DNA of 64,000 nucleotides from Sedimenticola_A sp040506425 (GCA_965224515.1 OZ245051.1:3596001-3660000), one strand, 5' to 3'; positions 15,810 through 25,012 are shown, counted from the stretch's first letter. A program made the numbers and translations. The notes: a model not told the origin generated them from the sequence alone.

Positions 15810-17610
15810 TAATTCACTTCTGCTGAACGCCGTCACTTACATGGGCGCCGCCGTGGTCGCGGTCCCCCTAGCCAAGCGGCTCGGCCTCGGCTCCGTACTG
15901 GGCTACCTGATTGCGGGGGTCATCATCGGCCCCTGGGGTCTGGGCCTGATCGACAACGTGGAGGATATTCTCCACTTTGCGGAATTCGGCGTGGTGCTGC
16001 TTCTGTTTCTGATAGGCCTGGAACTCAACCCGAAACGCCTGTGGGCAATGCGCCGCCCCATTCTCGGCATGGGCGGCATGCAGGTGGGGCTGACTATCCT
16101 GGCGCTGTTTGCCATCGGGCGCCTGGCCGGGCTCTCGACCTCCAGCGCACTGATCATCGCCATGGGGCTGTCACTCTCATCCACCGCCATCGCCCTGCAG
16201 ACCCTGACTGAGAAAAACCTGCTCACCACCCATGCGGGAAACTCTGCCTTCTCAGTCCTGCTGTTTCAGGATATTGCCGTCATTCCCATGCTGGCCATGA
16301 TCCCCTTTCTCGGCGGAAGCGTCGCAGAACAGGGAGACCCGATCATCGGCTCGCTCAAGGTGGTTGCCGCCATTGGGGGCATCGTGGTGCTCGGCCACTA
16401 CCTGACCCGGCCGATCTTCCGTTACATTGCAAAGACCGGTATGCGCGAGATATTCACCGCCTTCACCCTGCTGCTGGTTATCGGAATCGCCCTGTTGATG
16501 CAGATGGTGGAGCTCTCCATGGCCCTGGGCACCTTCCTCGCAGGTGTGCTGCTGGCCGAATCGGAGTACCGCCATGAACTCGAGGTGGAGATCGAGCCGT
16601 TCAAGGGCCTGTTGCTGGGCCTGTTCTTTATCTCCGTGGGTATGTCTGTCGATTTCGGGATACTGTTCAGCAGCCCGGTGATGATCATGGCCCTGGTTGC
16701 GGGCCTGGTGGCTGTAAAACTGCTGGTGCTCTGGATCATCGCATCACGCTGCACCGACCCTGTACCCATAAGCCAGCGTCCCATTTTCGCATTTCTGCTC
16801 TGCCAGGGAGGCGAGTTCGCATTCGTGCTTTTCTCAGCTGCACGTGGTGCAGGTGCCCTTGAGGATCGGCTTGCTGATCCCCTGGTGGTGGTGGTCGCCC
16901 TCTCCATGGTTACCACCCCCCTGTTGATGATCATTTATGAGCGTTTCATCGCGCCAAAATATGTTGAGGTGGGAGAAAACCGCCAGCCCGACAGGGTCGA
17001 TGAAAGTGACAATACAGTCATCATTGCCGGATTCGGACGGTTCGGCCGCGTCGTGGGACGCCTGCTCCATGCCAACAGGATCCCCACCACCATTCTCGAC
17101 CACGATCCCGATCATATCGAGCGGGTGCGTGAATTCGGCTACAAGGTCTACTACGGGGATGCCACCCGCAGAGGGGTGCTGCACGCCGCAGGCGCTGACA
17201 AGGCGAGACTGCTGGTGCTGGCCATAGATGATCCAGAGGCTGCCCTTCAGGTGGTGGACCAGGTGAACAAGCACTTTCCCGGTCTGAAGATCGTCGCCCG
17301 CGCCCGGGACCTGTCTCATGCTTTTGCATTGAAAAACCGAGGTATAGAGGTCTTTCAGCGGGAGGCCCTGGAATCGGGACTGCGCCTGGGAGAGGAGACC
17401 CTGCAACAGCTGGGTTTTGGGGCCTACCACGCCAAGCAGGCCGCCCATGCCTTCCGGGATCACGACCTTGAGCTCTTCCACGATCTCTATGAACAGGGGG
17501 CATATGAGAAACGCATATCCATGCAGCAGCAGACGAAGAACGAACTGGAGAAGGTACTATCAGCCGATGAAGAGGATATCGAAAACCGGCGTAAACAGGC
17601 CTGGGACTGA
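15802..17610 (+). CDS. KefB/KefC-type K+/H+ antiporter
   Basis: A 602-residue protein with an N-terminal CPA2 Na+/H+-exchanger domain of about 12 membrane segments (residues ~1-385), containing GLGSVLGYLIAGVIIGPWGL and FLIGLELNPKRLW. A cytoplasmic RCK_N domain (IIAGFGRFGRVVGRLL, then YYGDATRRGVL) binds nucleotide and glutathione in KefC. The tail is charged and helical. I take ATG 15802 because GGGG lies at correct spacing; ATG 15796 is also in frame. It is coupled to the KefG-like gene upstream. Whether it is KefB or KefC cannot be decided by eye. Confidence 0.9.
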   Translation: MADNSLLLNAVTYMGAAVVAVPLAKRLGLGSVLGYLIAGVIIGPWGLGLIDNVEDILHFAEFGVVLLLFLIGLELNPKRLWAMRRPILGMGGMQVGLTILALFAIGRLAGLSTSSALIIAMGLSLSSTAIALQTLTEKNLLTTHAGNSAFSVLLFQDIAVIPMLAMIPFLGGSVAEQGDPIIGSLKVVAAIGGIVVLGHYLTRPIFRYIAKTGMREIFTAFTLLLVIGIALLMQMVELSMALGTFLAGVLLAESEYRHELEVEIEPFKGLLLGLFFISVGMSVDFGILFSSPVMIMALVAGLVAVKLLVLWIIASRCTDPVPISQRPIFAFLLCQGGEFAFVLFSAARGAGALEDRLADPLVVVVALSMVTTPLLMIIYERFIAPKYVEVGENRQPDRVDESDNTVIIAGFGRFGRVVGRLLHANRIPTTILDHDPDHIERVREFGYKVYYGDATRRGVLHAAGADKARLLVLAIDDPEAALQVVDQVNKHFPGLKIVARARDLSHAFALKNRGIEVFQREALESGLRLGEETLQQLGFGAYHAKQAAHAFRDHDLELFHDLYEQGAYEKRISMQQQTKNELEKVLSADEEDIENRRKQAWD

Positions 17611-17656
17611 CATCCACGGGTGATCGATCCACACTCAGCACCACACCATCAAAAAA

Positions 17657-17677
17657 GGGGCCAGCCGGCCCCTTTTT
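17657..17677. terminator. bidirectional terminator between kef and Tim44 genes
   Basis: GGGGCC (17657-17662), loop AGCC and GGCCCC (17667-17672) are flanked by six As on the left and five Ts on the right. The hairpin can therefore end both the kef operon and the convergent Tim44-domain gene. Confidence 0.9.
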
Positions 17678-17696
17678 GTTATCAAAGCGAAAGCAT

Positions 17697-18590
17697 CTAG
17701 ATCTGCTGAATTCCTGCAATGTGCCAGTCGCCCTCTGGATTCTCCCAGGAGTGCTCAACATGCCAGATCTCGCTGAACTCGGTTGTCTGGGCCCCTTCCC
17801 CTTCACGGATCAGTCCTGAAAAGTGGACACTGGCAACTACCCGCTCACCCTCGCGCTGAAGTGAAACCAGGTCGGCGTTTAGAGTCACCACTTCTGTGAA
17901 ATGCCGCTCATCACCACTATTCAGTCGCTCCGACTGGATCTCAGCATAGAGTTCAGGTGTGGTGTACTCGGCTATATCCTTCAGATCCCCCTTGTCCCAT
18001 GCGGCCTGCAACCGGATAAAGTGAGTCTTGGCGCCCTGGGCAAAAGTCTCCGTATTGAACCAAGGGGGAGCATCGAAAGATACCCCGGCCTCTGAAAGCG
18101 TGCCCCCGGCCTCATCCTGAAAACGGGCATCCCGGCCAAAATCCTGATCCGGAGTTGTCCTGAATTGGGAATTCACTCCTGACACACCCGCCCCCTGGGA
18201 CTGGAGTGCCCTGCGGCCCATGGCTCGCAGCAGCATCATACCGCCGAATATCAGCCCCAGGAACAACAGGATATCCATGGGCTGAATGCCTTCAAAGGCA
18301 TCACCGAAGAAAAGTGACGCCAGCAGTCCGCCTGCAGCCAATCCCGCAAGAGGTCCCAACCAGCGGCTGGCGCCCGAGGGACGGGCAGCCCCCGCTGTCG
18401 AACTGGACGTTGTCTGTTTACTACCCGCTGTTGAGGTGGATTTGCTCGGCTGCTTCATTCTTGATGGGCTGTACTGCTTGCCAAAACTCTTCCCAAACCC
18501 GAAACGTTTTGCTTCAGCTTCTTCCAGGGGCATGATGGCCAGAGCTGCAACTGCAAAAACCAGAGAAAAAACACCTAAAATCTTACGCAT
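17697..18590 (-). CDS. Tim44-like domain membrane protein
   Basis: A 297-residue protein with an N-terminal signal or membrane segment (LGVFSLVFAVAALAIMP), a basic Ser/Thr-rich linker, two hydrophobic segments (GPLAGLAAGGLLASLFFG and MDILLFLGLIFGGMMLL) and a C-terminal Tim44-like domain starting near residue 165 (WFNTETFAQGAKTHFIRLQAAWDKGDL). The C-terminal domain is of the NTF2-like fold. Bacterial members are inner-membrane proteins of unclear role; the mitochondrial domain binds membranes during protein import. The gene stands alone. Confidence 0.88.
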   Translation of the reverse strand: MRKILGVFSLVFAVAALAIMPLEEAEAKRFGFGKSFGKQYSPSRMKQPSKSTSTAGSKQTTSSSTAGAARPSGASRWLGPLAGLAAGGLLASLFFGDAFEGIQPMDILLFLGLIFGGMMLLRAMGRRALQSQGAGVSGVNSQFRTTPDQDFGRDARFQDEAGGTLSEAGVSFDAPPWFNTETFAQGAKTHFIRLQAAWDKGDLKDIAEYTTPELYAEIQSERLNSGDERHFTEVVTLNADLVSLQREGERVVASVHFSGLIREGEGAQTTEFSEIWHVEHSWENPEGDWHIAGIQQI

Positions 18591-18758
18591 GTAATAGATC
18601 CTGTCAGTTCATTAGGGGGCCTATTATCCATAAATCCGGGGGCTTTAATCAAAAAATGCCAACCGGGTGGTGATCTATTTCCTTTCAGGGCTTCATACCA
18701 TGCGCCAACCCCTGATATGATGCACTCCCATATCTCCTCACAAAAAACGAATAATTTT

Positions 18759-19466
18759 ATGCACTTAAATGACTATTTTTCCATGGATAACGGAAAGGTC
18801 CTGTTTTCCAGGGAACAGGGCAGCAGGTTTGCCAAGAAAGTTGCCGGCGATTTCAATCCCCTGCACAACCCGGAATCCAAACTCTTCTGTGTACCCGGCG
18901 ACCTGCTCTTTTCAATCGCGCTGTCCAAATATGGCGTCAGCAAGCATATGCGGGTGCTCTTTGCGGGCATGGTCGGTGATGGCATCCACCTTGATTTCCC
19001 CGAAGCGAAAAACGGGAATATTGACATTGAGGATGACAGCGGCAAGACCTACCTCAGTATTGAACGGGACGGGGAAGTGTCGACTGACCAACAACTGGTG
19101 GAGACACTGGCCTGCAACTATGTGAAATTTTCAGGCACCGCCTTTCCCGACGTCCTTGTGCCACTGATGGATAAGCATGGCGTCATGATCAATCCCGATC
19201 GCCCCATGGTGATCTACGAGCGAATGGAGATCCACCTCGATCGCCTGGACATCACAGAGCCCACCCTTGAGCTTTGCGACACCTCACTGGAGTCCACCGG
19301 CAGAAAAGGAAATGTCTGCCTGGAGTTCTGCGTAAAGTCCGAGGGCGAACTGGTTGGAAAAGGGGCCAAATACATGGCCCTGAGAGGACTCAGGGATTTC
19401 GAAAGGGAAAAAATCCAGGTTCTGGTGGACGACTACGTCGCAACCAAGGCTGCCTACAACGGCTGA
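18759..19466 (+). CDS. DUF3581 family protein
   Basis: A 235-residue protein of the gammaproteobacterial DUF3581 family, recognised by FSREQGSRFAKKVAGDFNPLHN and FCVPGDLLFSIALSKYGVS near the N-terminus. That segment resembles the FN-x-H motif of hot-dog-fold hydratases and thioesterases, so an acyl-binding role is possible but unproven. I place the start at ATG 18759 (MHLNDYF) by similarity to family starts; an ATG at 18717 is in frame. No Shine-Dalgarno site is clear at either. Confidence 0.85.
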   Translation: MHLNDYFSMDNGKVLFSREQGSRFAKKVAGDFNPLHNPESKLFCVPGDLLFSIALSKYGVSKHMRVLFAGMVGDGIHLDFPEAKNGNIDIEDDSGKTYLSIERDGEVSTDQQLVETLACNYVKFSGTAFPDVLVPLMDKHGVMINPDRPMVIYERMEIHLDRLDITEPTLELCDTSLESTGRKGNVCLEFCVKSEGELVGKGAKYMALRGLRDFEREKIQVLVDDYVATKAAYNG

Positions 19467-19558
19467 CCCACCACCCTGTACCGGGCAGGGTGAACCAAAT
19501 GATCCGCAAGAAGTCCAATCCCGGTCAAACAATAAAAGTGTCACCGGAGGAGTAAACA

Positions 19559-20590
19559 ATGTCTACCACACGTTACCTTGCTATAGCTGCCTTGGCTTTT
19601 TTTCTATTGCCCCTGGCTTCCCATAGCGCGACAAACCCTCCCACCCCCGGGAAGATGACAGGCGGAAAACAGACCCAGCACCCTGACTGGTTCAAAGAGA
19701 GTTTTCTGGATATAGCGGAGGATGTTGAAGAGGCGAAAGACGCTGAAAAGCATGTCATTCTTTTCATGCATCTCAACAACTGCCCCTACTGCTACAAAAT
19801 GACCGAAGAGAATTTCAAACATGCGCCTTACACCGATTTCATAAAAGAGAACTTCGATGTCATCGTCATCAATATGAAGGGTGACCGTGAAGTGGCGTTT
19901 GATGAAAACACGTCAGTGACAGAAAAAGAGCTCGCCGAGATGCTCAAGGTCATGTACACCCCGACCATTGTCTTTCTGAACCCTGATAACAAAACCGTGG
20001 CAAGGGTCAACGGCTACCGCTCCGTACCTGATTTCAAACACATCCTGGACTACGTGCAGGAAAAATCTTATACGAAGACCAGCCTCGCCAACTACCTGGA
20101 TGAGAAAAAGAAGAGTGACACGTATGTTTTTCGCGATCACCCACAGCTGAAAAAAGCCACCGATCTGCAGGCGTTGGCAGACAAGCCACTCGCCGTACTG
20201 TTCGAAGACAGGGCATGCGTCTCCTGCGACCAGTTGCATGACGGCCATTTGAAAAGAGCAGAGATCAGCGAGATCCTGAAAAATTTCACTTTCGTCCGCC
20301 TGGATGCACTCTCAACTGATCCGATTACCGATGTTGAAGGCAACAAGACTTCACCCAAGGCCTACGCGGAAAAGCTTGGTCTGAATTATCGCCCGGGAAT
20401 CGTTCTGTTCGACAAGGGAAAAGAGGTGATACGCATAGAGAGCATGCTCTATACCTATCACTTTCAGGAAGTACTACGTTACGTGGGTGAACGTCATTAT
20501 GAAAAATACCCGGATGATTTTTATGAGTACCTGGGGACGAGGTCTGAACAGATCTTGAAAAGCGGAACGGATATAGACCTCTCCAGGTAA
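19559..20590 (+). CDS. periplasmic protein with two thioredoxin folds
   Basis: A 343-residue exported protein (signal peptide through about residue 24, SHSA). The first thioredoxin fold (residues ~60-180) has the redox pair CPYC in HLNNCPYCYKM and a cis-Pro loop, YTPTIVFLN, like SoxW and other periplasmic thiol reductases. The second fold (residues ~200-330) has CVSC in FEDRACVSCDQLH and YRPGIVLFD. GGAGGAG precedes the start. Two active sites in one chain suggest relay of electrons or two substrates. SoxW-like proteins act in thiosulfate oxidation, but no sox gene is near, so the role is open. Confidence 0.82.
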   Translation: MSTTRYLAIAALAFFLLPLASHSATNPPTPGKMTGGKQTQHPDWFKESFLDIAEDVEEAKDAEKHVILFMHLNNCPYCYKMTEENFKHAPYTDFIKENFDVIVINMKGDREVAFDENTSVTEKELAEMLKVMYTPTIVFLNPDNKTVARVNGYRSVPDFKHILDYVQEKSYTKTSLANYLDEKKKSDTYVFRDHPQLKKATDLQALADKPLAVLFEDRACVSCDQLHDGHLKRAEISEILKNFTFVRLDALSTDPITDVEGNKTSPKAYAEKLGLNYRPGIVLFDKGKEVIRIESMLYTYHFQEVLRYVGERHYEKYPDDFYEYLGTRSEQILKSGTDIDLSR

Positions 20591-20639
20591 TTCACATACG
20601 GAACGAATGTTGATGGCGGGGGCGACCTGTTCGCCCCTG

Positions 20640-22253
20640 CTAACGCATCCTGAACACCACCACAGCTCCGGCGTAATCCTTATCGGCGATTGGGTGGGCG
20701 GAATACTCCACCGCAACCGGCCGGCCCTCGGCATGCCAGAATACCTCTCCTTCTACCCGCGAGCTCTTGCCTTCACGATAAGCATGATAGATGGGGGATT
20801 GCTGCTCTGGATATGACATCCCGTCAATCCGTGAATGCTGTATGAGCTCATGCACTCTGCAACCGATTACCTCGTCGCGATCATAACCGAGCAGTTCAAG
20901 TGCAGTTGAATTGACGAAGGTGCAACGCCCTACGCCACTCAGGCCGAATATGCCGTCACCCGCAGATTCCAACAGAAGCTGCTGTTGGCGCTGAAGATCG
21001 GTAATCTCCTTCTCATTCAGCTTCTGTACAGTCACATCCAGCCCGATGGTACCCAGCATCTTATTGCCGCTTGTGATGTCATCAACAGGAAAGCAGATCA
21101 GTCTCCAGAAGCGTTCATCCCAGGGTTGGGATTTAACGGTCTCAATGACTGTTTCCTGGTCAAGCGCCTGCCCCTCTTCAAACTGAAATGGATCCATCTT
21201 CCTATCGGGCCAGATCTCCGCCGGCAGTTTTCCGACGACGTTCTTTTCAAGTAGCTGGTTACTCTTTTCCCACGCTGAATTGACAAAGATAAACCGCCCA
21301 TCTGCATCCTTCATGTAGGCGATACCCGGAAGGTTTTTCATGAAGGCAAGAAAGCGGTCGTTTAGCTCCCGAATCCTGCCGGTCTGACGCTGGACCTGCC
21401 GACGCAGAAGCAAAAAGCCAACGCCCAGAAATAGAGCAATAATGAAAATAAACAGGAACAGGCCCAGCACCCAGCCGGGGACCTCGATCGTCTCGTCATT
21501 ATCGAGCCACTTGTCCTGTAGCATGTAGTAAAGGGAGTTCCGGTCTCCCTTGAGGCGCGTCAAATGGTAATCGAGACGTTGTATGCGTTTTGCATTTTCC
21601 AACTGTCCATTACGTGGCGAGAGTGCAATGCGGATTTCCGCGGGATTGAAAATAACAGATGATTTTATGAGCGAATGACTTGATAGAAGAGAGCTGTCCA
21701 TTGCTCTGCTGACAAGCCCGGCGTCGGCCGGCCCTTCCGCCACCCATGCCAGAACGGCCTCAGCATCATCCACCTCCAGGAAACGCACATCGATATCGAA
21801 TCGTCGCACCATCTCCTTGAGGTCTGCATAGTGAACATCTTCGGAAAGCACGACAATGGTCATGCCATCCAGGTCAAGGGGGGACTTCACATCGTCCTTC
21901 CCTGCCATGACTATCTGCCCCCAGTTCACATAGAGACTTTCCCGGTTGAAATCGTAGCGTCGCGCCCGCCCCTCGCTGACGGAGATGGGCGCCAGCATAT
22001 CAATTTCACCAAGCCCCATGAGCCCATTGCACTCGTCCCAGCGACAGGAAATCAGTTCAAGATTCCAACCCTCCTGTTCAGCAATATGCTGCATCAGGTC
22101 GATTACAAACCCCTTGGGCGCCTGTCCTGGTTCTGAGATGGAGAGTGGAGGATTGTGATAGACACCCAAACGTACGGTACTTTCAGCAGCGGAAAGCTGA
22201 AATCCGAGCAGTATCAGCAGGCATCCTGCGAGCCAATGAAGAGGTGGTTTCAT
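20640..22253 (-). CDS. SBP-TM-PAS-PAS sensor without output domain
   Basis: A 537-residue membrane protein. After a signal peptide, residues ~25-245 form a periplasmic amino-acid-type solute-binding domain (RLGVYHNPPLS, then GEIDMLAPISVSEGRARRYDF). One membrane helix (LFLFIFIIALFLGVGFLLL) leads to two PAS domains, the second ending in VVVFRMR directly before the stop. In relatives this point normally continues as 'FRDITE' into a GGDEF or kinase domain. Here the protein simply ends. It may be a truncated relic or a sensor that acts through a separate partner. No frame-shifted GGDEF remnant is visible downstream. Confidence 0.85.
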   Translation of the reverse strand: MKPPLHWLAGCLLILLGFQLSAAESTVRLGVYHNPPLSISEPGQAPKGFVIDLMQHIAEQEGWNLELISCRWDECNGLMGLGEIDMLAPISVSEGRARRYDFNRESLYVNWGQIVMAGKDDVKSPLDLDGMTIVVLSEDVHYADLKEMVRRFDIDVRFLEVDDAEAVLAWVAEGPADAGLVSRAMDSSLLSSHSLIKSSVIFNPAEIRIALSPRNGQLENAKRIQRLDYHLTRLKGDRNSLYYMLQDKWLDNDETIEVPGWVLGLFLFIFIIALFLGVGFLLLRRQVQRQTGRIRELNDRFLAFMKNLPGIAYMKDADGRFIFVNSAWEKSNQLLEKNVVGKLPAEIWPDRKMDPFQFEEGQALDQETVIETVKSQPWDERFWRLICFPVDDITSGNKMLGTIGLDVTVQKLNEKEITDLQRQQQLLLESAGDGIFGLSGVGRCTFVNSTALELLGYDRDEVIGCRVHELIQHSRIDGMSYPEQQSPIYHAYREGKSSRVEGEVFWHAEGRPVAVEYSAHPIADKDYAGAVVVFRMR

Positions 22254-22284
22254 GCTAAAGGGTCATGCTCCATCACGTGAGTGG

Positions 22285-22548
22285 TTATTTATCAGTCGTC
22301 CCGAATCCGGCACTGGCCAGATATTGCCGCAGGTGACGTACATCCTGTTTCGGCATTACTGAACTGTGATGAGGCCGATGCAACATGCCCTCCACTCCAT
22401 TGAGGATTATCCGCAAACGTGCACCTGGCAGTTCATGAAATTCCGCTCCCAGTGATTTTAGCAGGGACTCGATCTCACGCCAGTGAAGATTCCCACTGAC
22501 CGGTTCATTGAAAATTGCTGCCAGCATCTTTTCGCGCTTGTGACTCAT
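22285..22548 (-). CDS. HicA-like mRNA interferase, no adjacent HicB
   Basis: An 87-residue protein of the YcfA/HicA type. It reads HWREIESLLKSLGAEFHELP and later MLHRPHHSSVMPKQDVRHLR, which fits the double-stranded-RNA-binding fold of HicA toxins. The usual catalytic His would be in a G-S-H segment; here the equivalent segment is PGARLRI, so the site looks altered. No HicB antitoxin lies on either side: the flanks are the SBP-PAS gene and an unknown gene. It may be an inactive relic or a domesticated RNA-binding protein. Confidence 0.7.
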   Translation of the reverse strand: MSHKREKMLAAIFNEPVSGNLHWREIESLLKSLGAEFHELPGARLRIILNGVEGMLHRPHHSSVMPKQDVRHLRQYLASAGFGTTDK

Positions 22549-22686
22549 AGCTTCATTGCGTCCTGGTCCACCGGTATTTTTATTATCGTTACCAAAGTAT
22601 AAAACGCTATTGTGTCTGCGGCCACTTTCACTACACCCAAGTCACCTCATCGACCTGCAGCAGTTACTGACAAGCAGCTGGTCATA

Positions 22687-23853
22687 CTATTCCCGGGGCC
22701 AATAATCGGTCTCGATGCCTTCCCCAAGATCAGCCTCGACCAATCGGCTCCTCACCTCCAGCAGCCTTTCAATCAACTGTGGCTCCTGTTTCTCATAGGC
22801 CTCGGTATCAGGACTGCGTTTGACCACAACACCAAGCAGTTCAGTAATGGCATTGCCAATAGAGTTCTGGCTGATTGTAACGATCAGCTTTCCCTGGTCA
22901 TTTCTATAGATCAACTGTTTGAATGCAGGTTGCCAGCGAATCGCATTGGCATACTTTGCATCGGTGATGCAGTGATCCCGTACCTTTTTTGCCGTAGCCA
23001 TGAAATCATTATTGAACAGCAGGGTGTTCTCGACCTGGTCAGGAAAGTAGACATTCTTCGGAATGGGAGCGTTTCGCGTGGAAACCTGGCTGAAAAAGGT
23101 TCGGTAGAAATCTATAAACCCTTTCAGTATCTCATCATACTCCTTCCAGAAGCGGATCTCCTTCAATGCAGCTACACCACCCTGAACTTCCCAGCTTGGC
23201 AGACCCTGGGGATATCCTGTCAAACCAATCATGGAGGCGTCACTGCTCACGGGCTTGAGAATCTCAAGATCAAGGGAATCGAAGAACCGCCGGTATGCAT
23301 CCTTCATGTATGACTGGAAAAGGCTGTGCTGTCCACCATCAGTCAGGTTCGGATTACTGGGATCAGCGAGATCGGCATCCCTAAGCTGCGCTTTGTTGAA
23401 CACGATAAAATGGTTATGCAGCATTCGAATGCTTGGAACCCCCGGAGAGGTCAGAGGCCAGGTGGCATCCAGACTGGCCTCTCCAGCCAGAATCAAGTGC
23501 TCATCAGGATCAGGATACTTCTCGACCATGTAGTCGACGATGATCTGGTTCATCCGGTTCCAGACATGTTTCACATTCTCAGGCACCTGGGTGCGGCGTA
23601 CCGGCCTGCCCAGTGGGTTGAGAATACACTTGGATGTGTTGTAGATGATTGATGTATCGAACTCGGTGCTGTGGCCCAGTGCCTTTCTGTAAAGCAGCAG
23701 GTTCTCAGGATTCATCAGCAGACCATTGTTATGTACCAGGTCGTTGAGATTCTCCGTGCTGTTGAAAAACTCGTTGGGTTTCATCCCCTCGGGCACATCC
23801 AGAGGTATGGGACGAAAAGGCGTTACTATTTCCCTAGGGCCCTGCTGCATCAC
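22687..23853 (-). CDS. unknown 388-residue protein
   Basis: A single long frame with ordinary composition and no signal peptide or membrane helix, so probably cytoplasmic. It starts MMQQGPREIVTPFRPIPLDVP. Notable segments are HLILAGEASLDATWPLTSPG, SIRMLHNHFIVF and LTGYPQGLPSWEVQGG. The His-x-His in LHNHFIVF recalls nucleotide-binding HIT-type enzymes, but the rest gives no support and I do not assign a function. The gene stands alone; the 240 bp upstream of it contain no gene. It is a reasonable target for structure prediction. Confidence 0.75.
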   Translation of the reverse strand: MMQQGPREIVTPFRPIPLDVPEGMKPNEFFNSTENLNDLVHNNGLLMNPENLLLYRKALGHSTEFDTSIIYNTSKCILNPLGRPVRRTQVPENVKHVWNRMNQIIVDYMVEKYPDPDEHLILAGEASLDATWPLTSPGVPSIRMLHNHFIVFNKAQLRDADLADPSNPNLTDGGQHSLFQSYMKDAYRRFFDSLDLEILKPVSSDASMIGLTGYPQGLPSWEVQGGVAALKEIRFWKEYDEILKGFIDFYRTFFSQVSTRNAPIPKNVYFPDQVENTLLFNNDFMATAKKVRDHCITDAKYANAIRWQPAFKQLIYRNDQGKLIVTISQNSIGNAITELLGVVVKRSPDTEAYEKQEPQLIERLLEVRSRLVEADLGEGIETDYWPRE

Positions 23854-24094
23854 ATCACTTCCCGTTATTTTTATGAGCTTATAAGATATTGAAATAATTA
23901 AACAATCAATAATTCAGACTGATCATACAAAGTAAATGGATACCCAGGCAAACCCAATAAGCGTCACAGATCACGGGGGGCGTAGTATACCGCCGGACCA
24001 AGCGGAGCCCTCTTTTCCATTAATCATTTTTTGACACTACCCACCCTGAATGGATATACCTGTAACCCTATTGAACAAGTGGGACTTTAATTAG

Positions 24095-24493
24095 ATGACC
24101 TGGATAATTGTCGGTATCACAACCCTGTTCAGCCTTTTTCTACTGTTTCAGCTAATGGTTGTCTGGCAGGCAAAGAAACTCATTGGTCGCACAGCCCCCG
24201 ACTCTGCTATGCCTCCTGGTGCAGATGGTGGACGACCCACCCTGCTCTACTTCCATAGTCCCCAATGCAGCCCCTGCCGCGCAATGAGCCCCATTGTGAC
24301 GGAGATGAGCGAGAGCAACGACAACATTTTCAGCATCGATATCACCCGGGACATGGAAACCGCCCGCTCTTTTAATGTACGGGCCACACCCACTGTGGTG
24401 GTTGTACTGGATGGAGTCATCACCAGGGTTGTTGTGGGACAGAAATCCCGTACAGCTCTCCTGAACCTGATTGACCAGGAAAATACCCAGTAA
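24095..24493 (+). CDS. membrane-anchored thioredoxin-like protein
   Basis: A 132-residue protein with an N-terminal membrane helix (IIVGITTLFSLFLLFQLMVVW) and a thioredoxin domain with active site CSPC (FHSPQCSPCRAM) and cis-Pro (VRATPTVVVV). The orientation of the thioredoxin domain, periplasmic or cytoplasmic, is not certain from the sequence. It probably reduces or maintains protein disulfides near the membrane. The sulfur-globule genes follow ~190 bp downstream but have their own promoter. Confidence 0.88.
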   Translation: MTWIIVGITTLFSLFLLFQLMVVWQAKKLIGRTAPDSAMPPGADGGRPTLLYFHSPQCSPCRAMSPIVTEMSESNDNIFSIDITRDMETARSFNVRATPTVVVVLDGVITRVVVGQKSRTALLNLIDQENTQ

Positions 24494-24578
24494 ATCACAC
24501 GGCTTTAATTTTTAAATAAATCCTTATATTCCTAATACTTACAGCTCAAATGGTTATTAAACTTCTACGAAAAAGCCT

Positions 24579-24607
24579 TTGACTATTTAATTATTTTCTA
24601 ATATTCT
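24579..24607 (+). promoter_or_regulatory. sigma-70 promoter of the sulfur-globule genes
   Basis: TTGACT (24579-24584) and TATTCT (24602-24607) are 17 bp apart in an AT-rich region. The start point would be near 24614, giving a leader of about 70 nt. This is one of the best consensus promoters in the window, as expected for an abundant structural protein. Confidence 0.65.
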
Positions 24608-24685
24608 TTTCTCCATTGAGAGCGCAGCAGTACATGGCTTTCAAGTACAACCAAACAAAAAATCGTATTTATGGAGATGATTATC

Positions 24686-25012
24686 ATGAACAAAATTGCT
24701 AAGGCTGCTGCTATCGCCGCTATGCTCGCCGCTTCCGCTTCCGCTTCCGCATGGTGGGGTGGTCCTTGGGGTGGTGGTCCCTGGAATGGTCTGGGTGACG
24801 GCTGGGGCGACGGTTCCGGCGACTTCAACATGAACTTCAGTGGTCGCAGCTCTGCCTACGGTCGTGGCAACGGCTACGGTTACGGCAACCCCTACTACGG
24901 TGGTTACGGCGCACCTTACGGTTACGGTGCTCCTTATGGCGCTCCTTACGGTGCTCCTTACGGATACCCCGCTCCGGTTGCCCCTCAGGCTCCCGCTGCT
25001 CCTGCTAAATAA
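24686..25012 (+). CDS. sulfur globule protein 1
   Basis: A 108-residue secreted protein from ATG 24686, preceded by GGAG at nine bases. The signal peptide ends around ASASA; the mature protein starts WWGGPWGGGPWNGLGDGWGD, continues DFNMNFSGRSSAYGRGNGYG and ends in Tyr/Gly/Pro-rich repeats (GAPYGAPYG). This composition and the FNMNFSGR segment match the CV1/CV2 sulfur globule proteins of Allochromatium vinosum, which coat periplasmic sulfur globules. It implies that the organism stores elemental sulfur in the periplasm or its membrane invaginations. The second sgp gene follows after a strong hairpin. Confidence 0.9.
   Translation: MNKIAKAAAIAAMLAASASASAWWGGPWGGGPWNGLGDGWGDGSGDFNMNFSGRSSAYGRGNGYGYGNPYYGGYGAPYGYGAPYGAPYGAPYGYPAPVAPQAPAAPAK

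Noticed and set aside
16252..17806. Several minus-strand frames opposite the KefB/C gene
   Set aside because: Shadows of the transporter gene; composition rich in His/Gln/Arg as expected from reading the complementary strand.
20640..22253. Possible frameshift that would restore a GGDEF domain to the SBP-PAS-PAS protein
   Set aside because: Only ~50 bp lie between its stop and the end of the convergent gene, leaving no room for a remnant output domain.
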